NCBI GenBank assembly: GCA_028752905.1
Contig: JAQNBH010000010.1
Coordinates: 19,898,422-19,962,421, forward strand
From: Cladorhizidae sp. MBARI D1340-BT2
Taxonomy: Eukaryota > Porifera > Demospongiae > Poecilosclerida > Cladorhizidae
Direction of reading: 5' to 3'
DNA: 64,000 nt
Positions 1 through 12,800 of the stretch are shown here, piece by piece (position 1 is the stretch's first letter; every line of letters begins with the position of its first letter). The notes under the pieces were generated by a model that saw only the letters and a list, made by a program, of their open reading frames with translations, did not search any database and was not told where the DNA came from. A program made the translations under genes and the position numbers.

Positions 1-497
1 TAAGATTAATTCAGGTCTACTGATGGAATTATTATAGAACCTACTCCTTAACTCCTTACCATTGGGTATCTAAACTAAAATTAGTAGCACCCTTGATGGG
101 TGGGTGTAAAAGGAGAATATTCACTACTATAGGTGCCATGCTTGATGTAATGCTCCACCTTCCTTAAATGTACTCCACAGTTTCTCTGTTCGCTACATCT
201 GCAAATGCAGCCAAAAGTTGATACACAGGTAGCTAAGCAATCAACACTGTCAAAAAAATTGATACACAGGTAGCTATATATATAGCTAGGAGCAATCAAC
301 ATGTTGAGTAACGCACGCTAGGAGAAATCCAGGAGGATAAATTTGGCAAGCCCGCTGTCAAACTAACGGCAGGAGAAAACCCGTATCTGCGCATGCGCAG
401 TAAGTAAAAGAGGACAAATTTGGCTAGGGAAGGATTTGGCACGACACCGGAACCAATAATTTGCACACGGTCTTGGGGCGCGGCGCACTCACGCAAT
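1..497. other. Intergenic, no gene seen
   Basis: No coding pattern is supported. A 17-bp string (ttgatacacaggtagct, about 219 and 260) occurs twice about 41 bp apart, and the flanking text is AT-rich with TAGC runs. Nothing else is recognised. Confidence 0.5.
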
Positions 498-1890
498 ACA
501 GTGGTCCCTCCATATTAAGATCCTCCCAAGTAAGACCACCTCCATTATAAGACCACTTTTGCTTGCTCCCGGTTGGCTGGCTTTATTTTGCCCCTCCCAA
601 GTAAGACCCTCTAAGATAAGTCCACCTCTCTTATAAGACTACTTGGCTGGGTCAATATCCTCCCAAATAAGACCAAGCACCCAAGAATACAGTGATTTTT
701 TTAATTTTTTTTTAAGATCTACCTGCCATTAACTGTGAAAGATCAGGAACTGGTACATATTTACATCTGCATTGATCCAAAGAGGGACCTCGGCATCGAG
801 TATGAGGCACAGGTCAAGGTGTGGGATGAGCGCTCCCATCTGGGAGCAGTGGCTCAAGCGCACCAACAATAAGATGCTTGCCAAGGGCCGGAAGATCATC
901 ATCTTCATTGACAACTGCTCAGCACACTCAGATATCAACCTCAGAAACCTCAAGTTGGTCTTCCTGCCCACCAACACCACCTCCAAGCTTCAGCCTATGG
1001 ATGCTGGCATCATCCAGGCCATGAAGCTGGTCTACCGGAAGCAGATGATCCACTACATTCTCCGGCTCATGGATGACGCTATGAATGCTTATTGTGGTTG
1101 CACTGAGCAAATTAGCTCGCTTGTCAAGAAGGTGGACCTTCTGATGGCGATCCGCTGGCTCAAGAAGGCCTGGGGTGACCTCCACTTGTCCACCATCAAG
1201 AAGTGCTTTAAGAAGTGTGCCTTCATTACCACCACTGCCCCTGCTGCTGAGGTCGAGGAGCTCACCATCTCTGCTGAGGATACGGTTATCAATGCACAGC
1301 TGCCGGAGGGTGTGACACTGGAGTGCTATGCCAACATCGACAGCAAGGTGCACACCAGTGAGGACCACTATGACCCTGCCTCAACCACGCCCTCACCACC
1401 CCTGCTGACTGCTCCCCTGAGGAGCCTGAGTCAGATGATGAGGAGGATGTCCCCATGCCCACTCCTGTGACTGTGTCAGAGGTGTTCGAGGTGGTGTGCA
1501 AGCTGCGTGACTTTGCCACTCATCGTGGCAACCCAAGCTTGTGGCATGTGCTGATTCTATCGAGCAGATGGTCATCCAGAACAGGATGGAGCAGACTGTC
1601 CAGTCCAGTATCTCAGACTTTCTGTGTCCTAAGGACACTGCATGAATCTAATGTCCAATACATATATCTGTACAATGATAACCAATGTCTTTCTCAAGAC
1701 ACACCCATAATTCCAAATGAGAATACAGTATCTTGTTTGGGGAACTTGCAGTTGGTTTAATATTATGAATGCTTGTACACTACACAATAAAATATATTGA
1801 GCAATGCTTTGTGAGACCCCTGGAGCGATATTCCCAAGTAAGACTACCTCTCTAATAAGACCAGTTGGGAGTGCTCCCTGAGTGGTCTTA
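498..1890 (+). mobile_element. Tigger/pogo-type DNA transposon remnant
   Basis: The left edge starts with cagtggtccctcc and is followed by several copies of a short motif (cccaagtaagac.acctc, ataagacca) at about 525-670. The same motif returns at about 1832-1872 beyond the coding part. Such subterminal repeats flanking a DDE_1 transposase are what Tigger elements look like. The right end is imperfect, no clean target duplication was found, and the exact right boundary is uncertain. Confidence 0.6.
772..1640 (+). pseudogene. Tigger/pogo DDE transposase, truncated at the N-terminus
   Basis: The open frame 772-1470 carries the second half of a DDE_1 (pogo/Tigger/jerky) catalytic domain. The motif IIIFIDNCSAH contains the second catalytic Asp (residue 47) and FLPTNTTSKLQPMDAGIIQ contains the third acidic position (residue 77), followed by a K..YR motif. 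The DNA-binding HTH/CENP-B part and first catalytic Asp are absent, so the gene is a 5'-truncated copy. After about 1450 the frame breaks; coding continues in another frame to about 1640, ending in a short SSISDF-like tail that is common at Tigger C-termini. The codons are GC-rich compared with the flanks. The protein would have bound and cut its element ends, but this copy cannot. Confidence 0.8.
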
Positions 1891-1995
1891 ATAGAAAGAG
1901 AAATTGTCTTGGGAGAAGTTGGTAGGCGTATGCACTGAGATCTCGTTCTGGTATAGTGCATGCAGGCAGTACATATTTTGCCAACCCATATCATA

Positions 1996-3260
1996 ATGAT
2001 TAAAATTTCAATCACAGGATTCATAACTCTGGTTAAAAAGAAGAACCCTGGCGTAATAACAACACACTGCCTCATCCACCGTGAAGCACTGGCATCAAAA
2101 ACCCTCCCCACAACTCTCAAACAGACTTTGGGGGCAGTCATCCAAGTATATAAATGATAGTTGTCCCTTGTTAAATGCTGATGAGTGTTGAGCATGCTAA
2201 AATTTCCTTCAACACTTTGCACAAGTAACACTTTCTTCTCTACTAATTTAGATCGTGAATTACATCAAGGGAAGTGCACTCAAAACAAGACTCTTCCGCC
2301 AACTGTGCCAAAATATGGATGCACAACATCGGGTAAATATACTTACAAGGAGAAAGCTGGTCCCTATCATCCTATGTAGGACCTTCTCTACCACACCTCT
2401 GTTCGTTAGCTATCAAAAGGCAATGTTCTTGTACGTGTCTACGAACTTGTTGGAGAGATTGAGACTTTCCTGGAGAGCCGTGATGGAAAGAAAGCTGAGG
2501 TATAGATTGATTGGAAAATCCAATAACTAATAATCTGATGTTAATTCACTTTGATAGGACTGTGTGATCGCCATTCAAGTGCCAGACTTCAAGTGTCAAC
2601 TCAGTTATCTGGCACATAAAATATTTGAAGCTTTGAATAGTCTGAATCTCAAGCTCCAGGGTCGGAAAACAAACATCATCATGAATACTGACCACATCGC
2701 TGCTTTTCTGGCCAAAATTTGCCTCTGTGAAAGGAAGCTGGACAACGGAAATAATCTCTGCATTTCACCGCTTGATGGAGGTTGTGGGGGAGGGAACAAT
2801 CACAGACGAGCTAAAAGAGAACATCAAGGAACACCTGTCAGGTCTAAAAGGAGAATTTGTACACTACTTTCCTGGGATCAACACAGAGAGCACAGAGATG
2901 ACACTCACAAGAAACCCCTTCAGAAGTTCTGTTGATGACCTCCCTGACGACATTCAAGAAGAGTTCTTGGAGCTAGTTAACAACAGTGCAGCTAAGGAGG
3001 AGTTCCAGCTTTTAAGCCTCTCTGACTTCTGGGCCAAGATGCTGCAAACATACCCGAAAACCAGTGGCTTTGCTCTCAGAGTTCTTGTTCCATTCTCATC
3101 CACATACCTCTGTGAGAGTGCTTTCGCGGCCTTTCTAGTCATAAAATCTAAAGCAATGAACAGGCTTGATGCTGAGGATGACCTGCGCTGTGACCTGAGT
3201 ACAACTGTCCCTCAAATTTCCAAGCTTGTCTCTAAAAAACAGGCTCAACCTTCACATTAA
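1996..3260 (+). pseudogene. hAT transposase fragment (ZBED5/FAM200/EPM2AIP1-like)
   Basis: Segments in successive frames are collinear with a hAT transposase. About 1996-2157 has TTHCLIHREALASKTL, the conserved C/H motif around the insertion domain. About 2250-2520 has MDAQH; 2564-2935 and 2727-3260 carry the C-terminal half. The last segment has STYLCESAFAAFLVIKSKAM, the hAT dimerisation region with the third catalytic acid (Glu). The BED finger, first and second Asp are missing and there are at least three frame changes. I place it with the animal ZBED5/FAM200 group from the CFIHREAL-like motif. It lies directly downstream of the Tigger remnant and ends just before a large fold-back. No terminal repeats were identified. 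Confidence 0.8.
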
Positions 3261-3270
3261 TATGTAGTCT

Positions 3271-3781
3271 TGGGATGGCTCTATAGTCCTACTATAGTTT
3301 CATGCTAATGCAATCATCAGGGACATGAGCAACTGAGGGTGTGGGGCAGGCAAGTGGGGTGATGCTGGATGGGATAGGTTGATGAATGTGATAATTCAAA
3401 TCCTCTTGAGGAGTAACTTGTTCTTGTGCCTACACTTTGAAAGGAATTCTGATTGCTTGTTCAATGATGTTTGGCTGTCGGAGTAGATGATGTGGAATTT
3501 TATGCATTGATGAAAAATTCCTCATCATCTACTCCGACAGCCAAACATCTTTGAACAAGCGATCAGAATTCCTTACAAAGTGTAGCACACAAGAACAAGT
3601 TTCTCCTGAAGATCATTTGAATTATCACATTCATCAACACCCATTCATTAACGCCCATCCATGGACTTGCATCACCCAACTTGCCTACCCCATCTCATAT
3701 ATGCTGCTCACTTGCCACCTCAGTTGCTCATTGTCCCTGATGATTGCACTAGCATGAAACGATAGTAGGACTAGCCATCCC
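3271..3781. repeat. Large fold-back (inverted duplication), about 240-bp arms
   Basis: The left arm (about 3271-3501) reads back as the right arm (about 3513-3781). Examples: tgggatggct/agccatcccg at the outer ends, ggctgtcggagtagatgatg/catcatctactccgacagcc at the centre. The loop is only about 11 nt (near 3502-3512). Arms differ by scattered substitutions and small gaps. A transcript would fold into a long hairpin. It could be a foldback/MITE-type element or an inverted duplication beside the hAT fragment. No target duplication was found. Confidence 0.85.
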
Positions 3782-3806
3782 GATACTTTTCTATCATTAC
3801 TATTAA

Positions 3807-6424
3807 CAGTGGGGTAGGAAGGAAAAAAATATTGGGGGGGCAGATCCTGATCCGAGATAGTTAGTTATATGCAACATGTTTGAAGATCCTTTATAATTAT
3901 AGTATATAATAATTATTCATAAATGTCCAAAATAGTTTATACGTGTTTCATTAGTTTCAATAAATTCTTTCATAATGCTGTTCAGATCAAGTGCATCAGT
4001 TCTGTCCCGATGTATGTTGAGCATCATGCAATGATTTAAGCGTTGCTACATCATCGAATTTCTCAGGTAGGTTTTGATACGCTTAAGAGAAGAAAAGTTG
4101 CGCTCTGCTGAAGCTGTAGTGACTGGAATGGTTAGATATAGCTTAAGTAGCTTATACACTTCTGTAATAATTTTTTTCAAACTGGGTTGCTTGTTAAAAA
4201 CATCACAAATGGCTTGTATTCGTGTCACTTCTCTAACTGGAATTCCATCCATATTTACAGATTTGATGGCATCTGGAAGGAGCTGAAGGTGTAGCCTTAA
4301 CTTCTGCATGTCAATATCCCTTTGGTAAAGATCAACAATTTCATCAGACAGAGTTACTGGTTTGCCATGAGCACTATCAATCAGCAGAGTCTCGATGCTT
4401 CTCACAAAGAGAAAATTCTTCTGTGTGAACCATTTTTCGAGATCTCCTTTTATGCTATCGATTACTTCAAAATACTCTTTTCTGTAAAGGTACTCTATAG
4501 AACTAAAAGCATGCTCCTCTGACCAATCATTTAATCTCCTTGGAAATCGTCGTTGCCTAGGTAATACTGGTTCATCACACTTGTCTCTTGCTTCTTCTTT
4601 GACAGCCTTAAAAAATGTTTTGAACATTTCATCATTTCTGTACTTGGTCAGAGCGTGAATGGTGACATTAACTGCAGCAAAGCAATCATCAACAGTAGTA
4701 TTTACTCCTTGGAGTGTAACTGACAACTGTTCTGTAATACTAAAAATTAGTATAGAAAGCTTCAAGCCAAAGTAGGTTTTATATTTGTCCATAAGTGCTA
4801 TTATACCACTAGCTCGCCTAGAGCAGTCATCTGAACCATGTGAGGATGCTTCCATAGTTACTTGAAGTGACTCATAATTATCAAGAATTGCTTGCATTGC
4901 TCCAGTGCGGACTGTCCACCTAGTTGGGCAAAGACTGCGAATTCCTGATTTAGGTGAGCCTTCTTGCTGCCTTTGAACTTTTTCAAATACTACTTGCCTC
5001 TTTGGTGAATATTTTATTAATTGGATGACTTCCATAGCAAAATTTAAGGCTTCCTTTATACACTTGGTATTTCTGGCAACATCTTGTACACACAAATTGA
5101 CACAGTGAGCAAGACAGTGCACATAAATAGCAGACCTGTTTCCATCTTGAAATAGTCTGGCAACACCACTAATATGTAATAACAAGCTGTTCACGATTGG
5201 AAACATCCCTAGTTTCGTCGGCCAAGAGCGAAAACCACCGCTGAGGAAGTAAATCGACAATCATTGAACGTAACACTTTATGAGCCATTAGCTGAATAAT
5301 TTCATTAATTATTTCTGGGGACTGATATTTTTTGGCTTCTACCCAAGCTTTTTCATCGAGCACCTGCTTGAGCATAACAGTCAAATTAGAGCCACCAGCA
5401 TGGTCATTTCTGACAGAAATATCTTGTCGTTATAAATAATGTAAAGTAGAAAACTGCTTCATCAGACTATGTCTCCTGCTAATTTGGATACTATCAGCTT
5501 GACTTTGAAGCATTTCAGACACAGGTGTAGACCTTGTTGAAATATGAGCTGCTATAGCATCCCTGTGAGCACACTCATGCACTTTAAATCGTGTAGTGGC
5601 TTTTTTCCAATTAGAATATCCAACTCTACTAAAGCTGATTGGGCTTTTGTACTCATAACTGTAACCCCTGATTTGTCTGCTGCTTGACAGTATATAGTAG
5701 CAAAATACTTTTAATGATTCGGAGCAAAAGTGAATCCATGCGAACGACTTGTATATATATACCATGATGAGAGAAAGTGCCTTTTCTGAAGATTTCTTCA
5801 AGAACCATATTTTTTTTCTGTTTTGGTTAGCAAAGCTTCATCAGTTGGTTGATTGATTGTCCCTCTGGTATAACACAAACTATTACACACAGTTGAGGTT
5901 CTGGATGAAGTGGTGATGCTACCAGTAATAGACTCACTTATGTCAGTATCAGAAGACATTTCCTCAGCACTATCATTTGAATCTTCTTTGTCAACCTATG
6001 TCAAATTTAATTTAACATCATAGCAATAAAAAGGGACAACTTAGCAATAACTACTAATAATTATAGCTAACTTGTATACATACCTTCAAGTGGAGGTGCT
6101 TCCACTGAGGGACGAAAGAAGGACTTGATGCCTAACTGACTGTTGTCTATTTTTCTTCTTTTTTCAGTCATATATAGTCACTACTACAGCCATGCATAGT
6201 GCACTAAATAGAACATTTTAGCTGCACTGCATTAGTGTACAAGTGTTAGCCACATGTAATAGCTGTTGCCTGTATATAGTAGTATCCTAATGTTTTTATG
6301 GAGAATAGCGTTAGCCACAAGTGTATAAAAGTGTTAGCCACATGTAATAGCTGTTAGCCGCTATGAACATAATTTTATGGAGAATATATTGGGGGGGCAC
6401 TACCCCCCTGTTCCTACTCCACTG
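3807..6424 (-). mobile_element. hAT element with CAGTGG terminal repeats, degenerate
   Basis: The left end begins CAGTGGGGTAGGAA and the right end, read on the other strand, begins CAGTGGAGTAGGAA. Both continue into a G/C-rich run near an atattgggggggc motif. The flanks actattaa (3799-3806) and ctatgtaa (6425-6432) look like an 8-bp hAT target duplication that has since changed. The minus-strand transposase gene lies entirely inside. The altered duplication and broken coding frame say this is an old insertion. Confidence 0.8.
4046..6171 (-). pseudogene. hAT transposase, TTF-finger plus DUF4371 type (ZMYM1-like), broken
   Basis: Exon 1 (6171-6084) starts with ATG at 6171 and encodes MTEKRRKIDNSQLGIKSFF before a GTATGT donor. 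Exon 2 begins near 5996 after an ATAG acceptor with an acidic stretch. At 5801-5430 a TTF-type zinc-finger region follows (FAWIHFCSESLKVFCYY, NWKKATTRFKVHE). At 5384-5169 lies the DUF4371 segment with FSLLADETRDVSNREQLV, holding the first catalytic Asp. At 5260-4046 come IYVHCLAHCVNL (C/H motif), LCPTRWTVRTGAM (conserved Trp) and the dimerisation region TTASAERNFSSLKRIKTYLR with the catalytic Glu. The stretch that should hold the second Asp is missing between the last two blocks. At least two frame breaks plus that deletion make it inactive. Confidence 0.88.
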
Positions 6425-7016
6425 CTATGTAAGGAAGAAAATGTTACTTGGACAGCTTCTTCCAGCCACTCCTATATTGGTTAACTATTCAAAGATGCTT
6501 TGGATCTTCCAATAAAGTTATGAACTTATTCAAGGATTCTTTGGATCTTCCAATAAAGTTGTGAATAGGCAGATGTTCAAAAACAATAATAATAGTAAAA
6601 AAACTTTAAACTTGGATCTTCTAACATCACCGACCACACTATAGTGGATGCTACATAGCCACATACAGTCGTGCATGCACTTTTTAATTCGTGCCCTCAT
6701 CCATAGGTCCCAGTTGTTCATGTTTCTAACATCATCTCTTTCCCCCCCCACCTTCACAACTTGAATACCACAATCCATTTATAACAATATTAGTACATAC
6801 CAACAAAAAAAAGACTCCAAATTTTCCAACCATGGTTACTAATAATATCTTGGCTACAAAAAAGATACCCGGGTATAGAGAGGCAGATAAACAGTATAAA
6901 AGGACCGCTGGCTGCAATATAGCTGGGCCATGTGGTGTATTCATCAGTGGGTATATCTGTTGGCTAGCAAACTATTGAGCAGTCAGTTGGTTTACGAAGT
7001 GAAAACCTTGTTCTTC
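6425..7016. other. Intergenic, no gene seen
   Basis: Short open frames on the minus strand show no recognisable motif. The string aaagatgctttggatcttccaataaagtt recurs in altered form 50 bp later (about 6490 and 6535), a small local duplication. Confidence 0.5.
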
Positions 7017-7497
7017 TAAGCTATTCTGATAAAGACACCTCCAACAAAATTGCTATATAGTCTGATTTAAAAAAGTAACTACCTCCAACAAAATTGCTAG
7101 TCTGATAAAGACACCTCCAAGCTAGTCTGATAAAGACACCTCCAACAAAATTGCTAGTCTGATAAAGACACCTCCAGCAAAATTGCTAGCCTGATAAAAA
7201 AAGGCACTACCTCCAACAAAACAGCTAGTCTGATAAAGATGCCTCCTACAAAATTGCTAGTCTGATAAAGACACCTCCAACAAAATTGCTAGTCTGATTA
7301 AAAAAAAGGGACTACCTCCAACAAAATTGCTAGTCTGATAAAGACACCTCCAACAAAATTGCTAGCCTGATAAAAAAGGCACTACCTCCAACAAAATAGC
7401 TAGTCTGATAAAGACACCTCCAACAAAATTGCTAGCCTGATAAAAAAGGCACCACCTCCAACAAAACAGCTAGTCTGATAGAGATACCTCCAACAAA
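7017..7497. repeat. Minisatellite, about 32-36-bp unit
   Basis: Tandem units built on gctagtctgataaagacacc followed by tccaacaaaatt repeat about 13 times. A second unit type has ctgataaaaaaggcactacctcc. The two types alternate, which hints at a higher-order repeat. It ends at the start of a Gypsy remnant region. Confidence 0.9.
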
Positions 7498-7739
7498 TTC
7501 GAATTCGATTATCTTGTGTATCCCGTGTCTGGGCTGATTCCTTGTCTTCTTGTGACTATGTCTGCATTAAGGTGTTTGGACTTAAGAAGCTGATTGAGAT
7601 AGACTAGATGTAGATAGTAATCTCTTCCTTTATGATGCGAGTACAACCCCTTTTCAGCTATGCTAGGACCCTACACATTGACTCACTGTAGTAAACTTTC
7701 AGTTGGTTCCTATGCAATTAGCAGATTTAATCAGCTTTT

Positions 7740-9850
7740 TTCAGTGGTACACACCACCAATCCTGGCTAGGGTGGTGTTCGGCCAAGCCAGAGAGATGAG
7801 AGTTTCGTAGTTCTCACCTGCTTAATGGCAGGTACAGCCATAATATGTCTCGCACGGAAACATTGTTTCCCTCATAGTTTTTTGGTTGTTCCGGTATAGG
7901 GCTTGTCTCAACCTACATCGCATGTCATCATAGAAAGTTTTCAAGGAACGGCTGTTTTTTTCTACAAATTTTGGGGCTTCTTTTTCCTCTCTTTCACTAG
8001 TTTCATAGACTCATCCCAGCATGATATGGACTGGCAGGGATGGTGAGCACCAAAAGTTGACACGAAAGGGCGAAGATGCATGGAGTGCTGTTCTGTAGGA
8101 GAACAAGGATTTTGGAATAAGTAGATTCCAATTCGTTTCGTTTTAACCATCTTGGATACCATCACCTCAAAAGTACAATATATGGTTGAAAAAATTAACT
8201 TGTTCATTTCCTTGTGGGTGGTAAGCTAATGTTTGTTTGCATTCAATCCCTAAATGCTCACAAAGGACTGATGTCACTTGGATGGTTAAGGTTGCTCCGT
8301 GGTCACTGTGGAGGGTTGATGGGACTCCATACGGCAAGCAATCACATCCACCAGTATAGTAACAAGTGGTTCTGTGTCTTGATCTGATGGAGAATCTTAC
8401 TAAATATGTTGGTCATGGTACTTTCTTCCTCTAGAACTTGTGTAACGACCCCATAATATCTAATATCCCAACATAGCTTCTACAAAAGGTGGTTGGTCCC
8501 AAGTGGTGCTTGTGGGCCAGGTTGAGTAGGATTGTGTTTCTAACATTGCTAACATTCACATACCCATTTTTCAATATCCGATTCAAATGCAAGCCTCTGA
8601 CACACCTTTATATTTTCTGTTCTGCGCACCCCCAGTTGTCCAGCCTGATCATGGTTATGTTGGAGAACTGCCTTTGTATTGTTAGGTGTTACAAGTTGTG
8701 GTTGTTGCTGATGATAATAATTCTCGAAATTTCTAATTCTTCGGAGAAAGGCTCGTTTTAGTCCAGGGACTGGCTTAATTTGTAGGTGGAGGCTTTCCTT
8801 GAAGAAATACTTTAACAATAGTCATATCTGGCTAGTTTGCCTCTAGTGCTTCATATCTGCACACTTAATTCTTGGGTCACTATATACTACTACTTTATCA
8901 GTTGGGGCTCTTCTAAACTTGATCCCAAAGCTATGTTTATTTTCATTTGTCTGCACATTCAGTTGTTTATCATTAGCAACCACAACTTCTGCTGATATGA
9001 CTAATTTTTTATGGTAGCTACTCACATGACAAAGATTCATAGCATACTGACACAGCAGCATAAGAGTCCAGTACAATTGTTTGAACATTTGCATAGAATA
9101 TGGCATTTACTCTAGGACTTTGAGTTGGTTGGTGGATATAAGTTACTTCCTTGACGACCCTCTCCCCCCAGCAGTTAGTCAGTGTATTCTAGACTAAATG
9201 AGAGAAATCATGTTTGAAGTGTCCTAGTCACCACACTTCCAACACCACACTTCCAAAATCGTTGGTGCTCAGCTGGGGCACACCTTACTTGGTTCTCCCT
9301 TTGCTGGTTTCATGGAATAGCATACATTGAAAGTAACCATGGCATATGTTGTTTGCAGTCTCGTTTCCAGAGCCTCAATATTCTTTGTCGTCTGTTCTAA
9401 GGTCTGATGTAATGACATCACTAGTTTGGGGTCTTACAATGGTGATCACAGTAATACCTACAAAATTTCCTTAGTATCCTTAATGGCTTGTTCAGAGTTT
9501 GTTGGTTTTCCTCGTCACCGCATCTGCCAGCTCAAAGCAACTTGTAATCCATTTAGGAGATATTGCAAAAGTATTCCTGCTTCATCTGTGTAGGTCTATT
9601 TAAAAAGTTTCTTCCGATTATTTGTAAAGGTTTCATCTACCTGTTGAGAATGACAGCAGGGGTCTTGAATAAGCCCTGCTTTTGTCAAAGGTCAATTGAT
9701 TTAGATAGGCTTTGGTAGCCACATCAACTTCAACATAGTAGTCCACTAGTTTTCCTCGGAAGATTGTTGGTGGTATAGGATCGAGGCCTGCTTCTCAGTG
9801 TTTTACTTCACAGCAGAAACTAGTTAAAATCTAATCCATGCCCTAGAAAA
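7740..9850 (-). pseudogene. Ty3/Gypsy retrotransposon remnant (gag, protease, integrase pieces)
   Basis: Read on the minus strand. Near 9790-9690 is a gag-like stretch (PPTIFRGKLVDYYVEVDVATKAYL). Near 9250-9205 is a CCHC zinc-knuckle core, CWKCGD, followed out of frame by GHFKHD-like residues. Near 9105-9060 a protease-like DSYAAVS stands where D-S/T-G-A is expected. At about 8680-8550 is the integrase zinc-binding domain (H..H in LQHNHDQAGQLGVRRT, C..C in WVCEC). At about 8310-8225 is part of the integrase core (LHSDHGATLT, YHPQGNEQ). Reverse transcriptase and RNase H are absent, so an internal deletion joins protease to integrase. Stops and frameshifts are frequent. No LTRs were found. Confidence 0.8.
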
Positions 9851-12800
9851 AAATTTGTACTCAAAACTGCATGCCCGAATTCCTGGTTGGAAAGTGCTAG
9901 ACAATATGGCACTAGAACATGAGTGCATTGTCAAGTGTGGAAAATGAACATTCTCAACTGGTTGCCTAAACCGTTAGTACATTGGTTGAAAAAATATTTT
10001 AGAAAAACATTTTCCAGCCAGTGTGCTTGACAATGATAGAAGCTTGTCTATGCTGCAAGTTGTTTGTGGGCTAGAAGGGATAGTCCAGTTGTGGAGTGGG
10101 ATTGTGGGTTGTGGCTGAGAGGGATTGTTTGCATTCTTGGGTGGGTATATTAGTTTCAAGTTCCTTTATTGTTAAGTCCCTTCCTGTGATGTCACTACAT
10201 AAAGGAACCATCCACATGCATCATATACTCGAGGGTTCGCTTGTTATTGGTATATGCTACCTTCCTGGTAAACCTAGTGATTTTTTAACTAACATGCAGG
10301 AAGTTTTAACCTGCACAGAAATAACTGTAGTTCCTGGAATTCTAATGAAGTTCTACCACGATATCTATGTGAATTCCTATGTTCCTGGCAGTGAATGGTA
10401 GAATGTAGGTATATAGACTGTTATCTATTCTCTGGTTAATACAGTTCCTTCCTTTGGTGTCCACCACAACACTAATAATGCATTTCTCTATGTGGAATTC
10501 CATCTAATTCTCTAGAAAGATGGAGCACTGATTATGCCAGCAAGCGTGATGGTATTAGTGCATTTCTTCAAGATACCTTCTATATGATAGCTTTAGAGCC
10601 AGCTAAAGAGCATTAATAACTTGATCATTGCTCATATTGTAATCAAGAGTTGCTTAAATAGTTGAAATTTGTCTGGTTTCTGGAAACCATGGTGGGAAGC
10701 TCTAAAGCACTCTAAAGTCACCCTGTTAGGTCATATTGTTAGTATTGTGAACATGGTGACCTATGACCTTGCTATAACTTAATAAAAGCAGTGACAAGTA
10801 CTGGATAGGATTTTGTAAATGGTTTGCAGCCTCATCTCGTGACCCATACACTTTTGTGAGCCACATTCATGTGTGTCTGCTCATGAAGCTATCATGCTGT
10901 GCTCAAAAGCTAGTGCTTGTTAGTTAATAGGGCCAGAACTAACTAGTCTTTCCTGCCAGAGATATAGAGTACACCCTTGGCCTGCAAGACTAGGTCAGGT
11001 ATTAGATGGCATGGTTCTTTATTCCATTTACTAAGACAAGGTGAAATGGAAAGGAGATAATCAATGGGTGTTGACTTCGTTTATTGCATGCCCCATCTAG
11101 GTTGAGGAATCAACTTACATGACTAAGTTGTCCCAATTATCTCGGATAATTTGTCATTCGGTCCCTGATGGCTCAATACGCTGCAAGCATATTTCTTAGT
11201 CTCTGGTAGGTAATCATTTTGTTTAGTATTTCCAAACTACTCTGTTATCCACTTCTCTAATTACCAAGCTTATCTTGATCGTGTGCTAGACTTGGCAGCT
11301 GACACAGGCCAACATTTGGAGCATGACATTTGGATGCAGTCACTGCTGTGCATTAGCATCTTTCTACCATTCTTTCTAAATTTCTGAACCGCAGATGAAA
11401 TTCACTAAACATTATTAGCTTTCCCTGTGGTTAGTGTCATCTTTAATGAATGGGTAGAGAGTTTGTCCTTTTCCCCCAGATTAATATGCTTCCATGAAAA
11501 AATCTCTATTAATACATTCTGTTCTGATACTGTATGTTTGCCACGTGTACTTTACAATGGTTATGTCCAACCGCTTGTCGCTTGTACCCAACTGATGTTG
11601 CTTAAGCACATATTGGTTTATAGCAACCAACATCCTGCTAGGACATAATCATAATAAAGTATGCATTTACCTGTGCCTAAGTTAGTGCAACTTCCTTCTT
11701 ATTGAGTGCCTTTTTAGTTAAGTGATCAGAGAGAGCAAAATCAGCAATATGGTTTCTGGCTCTGATAGCGATAAATTGGTAAAGGGTCATCACTGAAGCT
11801 TGATCCAAATGTTTCAGCATTCACAAATAAATACCTGCTAAGTAAACTATTCGAGATGTTTTGTGGCTAATAGTGATAGGATCTGAGAAAAGGGGTCTTA
11901 TGTACAAAATAAAAATAGCAGGTGAAAGGACAAAGCAATTCCTATATTTCGGAACTCAAATCATCATTTATTTCCATTCAGAATAAAAGTTATGAAAGCC
12001 TGAATGCTAGACGCTTGAAGCATTCATTTTAAGAAAGACGTGTTTTAAATTAATGGCTTCTGCAGCTTCCTGTGCACTTGATGAAGCCATTCCTTTGATA
12101 GTTCATTAACCACGCTGCCACTATAGCAGCTAGTAGGAAATCTCCCCATTTTGTGGGTGTTTTCCATCTTTCCGCATATGCGGGCAGTAATTTTTCCGCG
12201 TTACATGGCAATGCAGTTCCGTTACATGCGTAGCACAATTCTTGACCATCAATCTTCTAACCTCACTCTTGCCTACAAAAAAGGAGCCTTCAGACTTCAC
12301 ACAAATGTAAAGGAAAGGTATATAGTAGATGCCTGTAGTACAAAAAAAGAATCCTCATCGCGTAATTATTTAATAAATGCATATTACATATAACTATATA
12401 AATATATATATACACAAGTTTTTATGCTATACAATAAACACAAACCTGATTATTATACAGAAGAAAATTGTACTTTACCTTAGTGATACTTGCTCTCTCT
12501 CATTGCCTTATTTTTATTAATATGTTTTTTTAACGGTACTGCTCTTACTTTTGACATGGGCAATTTAGATAACATAATTCGGCAAATTATATTTAAGAAA
12601 TGGCGGTGATGTATTTATCGTGTTGGGAAATATGTTATGAATAATTCCCACTTTTTCTTCTTGATAATTTTTTTAGCAAACTAATTTTTAAAACCGTCCA
12701 CCTACACCTAAAATACAAGTACCACAAAACCATTAACTTTGTTTATATTTGCAGTGATGGTGGAATCTCAGATACAAATGTCATGTTACAATCATGCAAA

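Noticed and set aside
928..1368. Long minus-strand open frame across the Tigger gene
   Set aside because: It is the antisense shadow of a GC-rich coding region that matches a DDE transposase on the plus strand.
7017..7497. CRISPR-like array of about 32-bp repeats
   Set aside because: Units are directly adjacent with drifting variants and no unique spacers, in eukaryotic DNA; it is a minisatellite.
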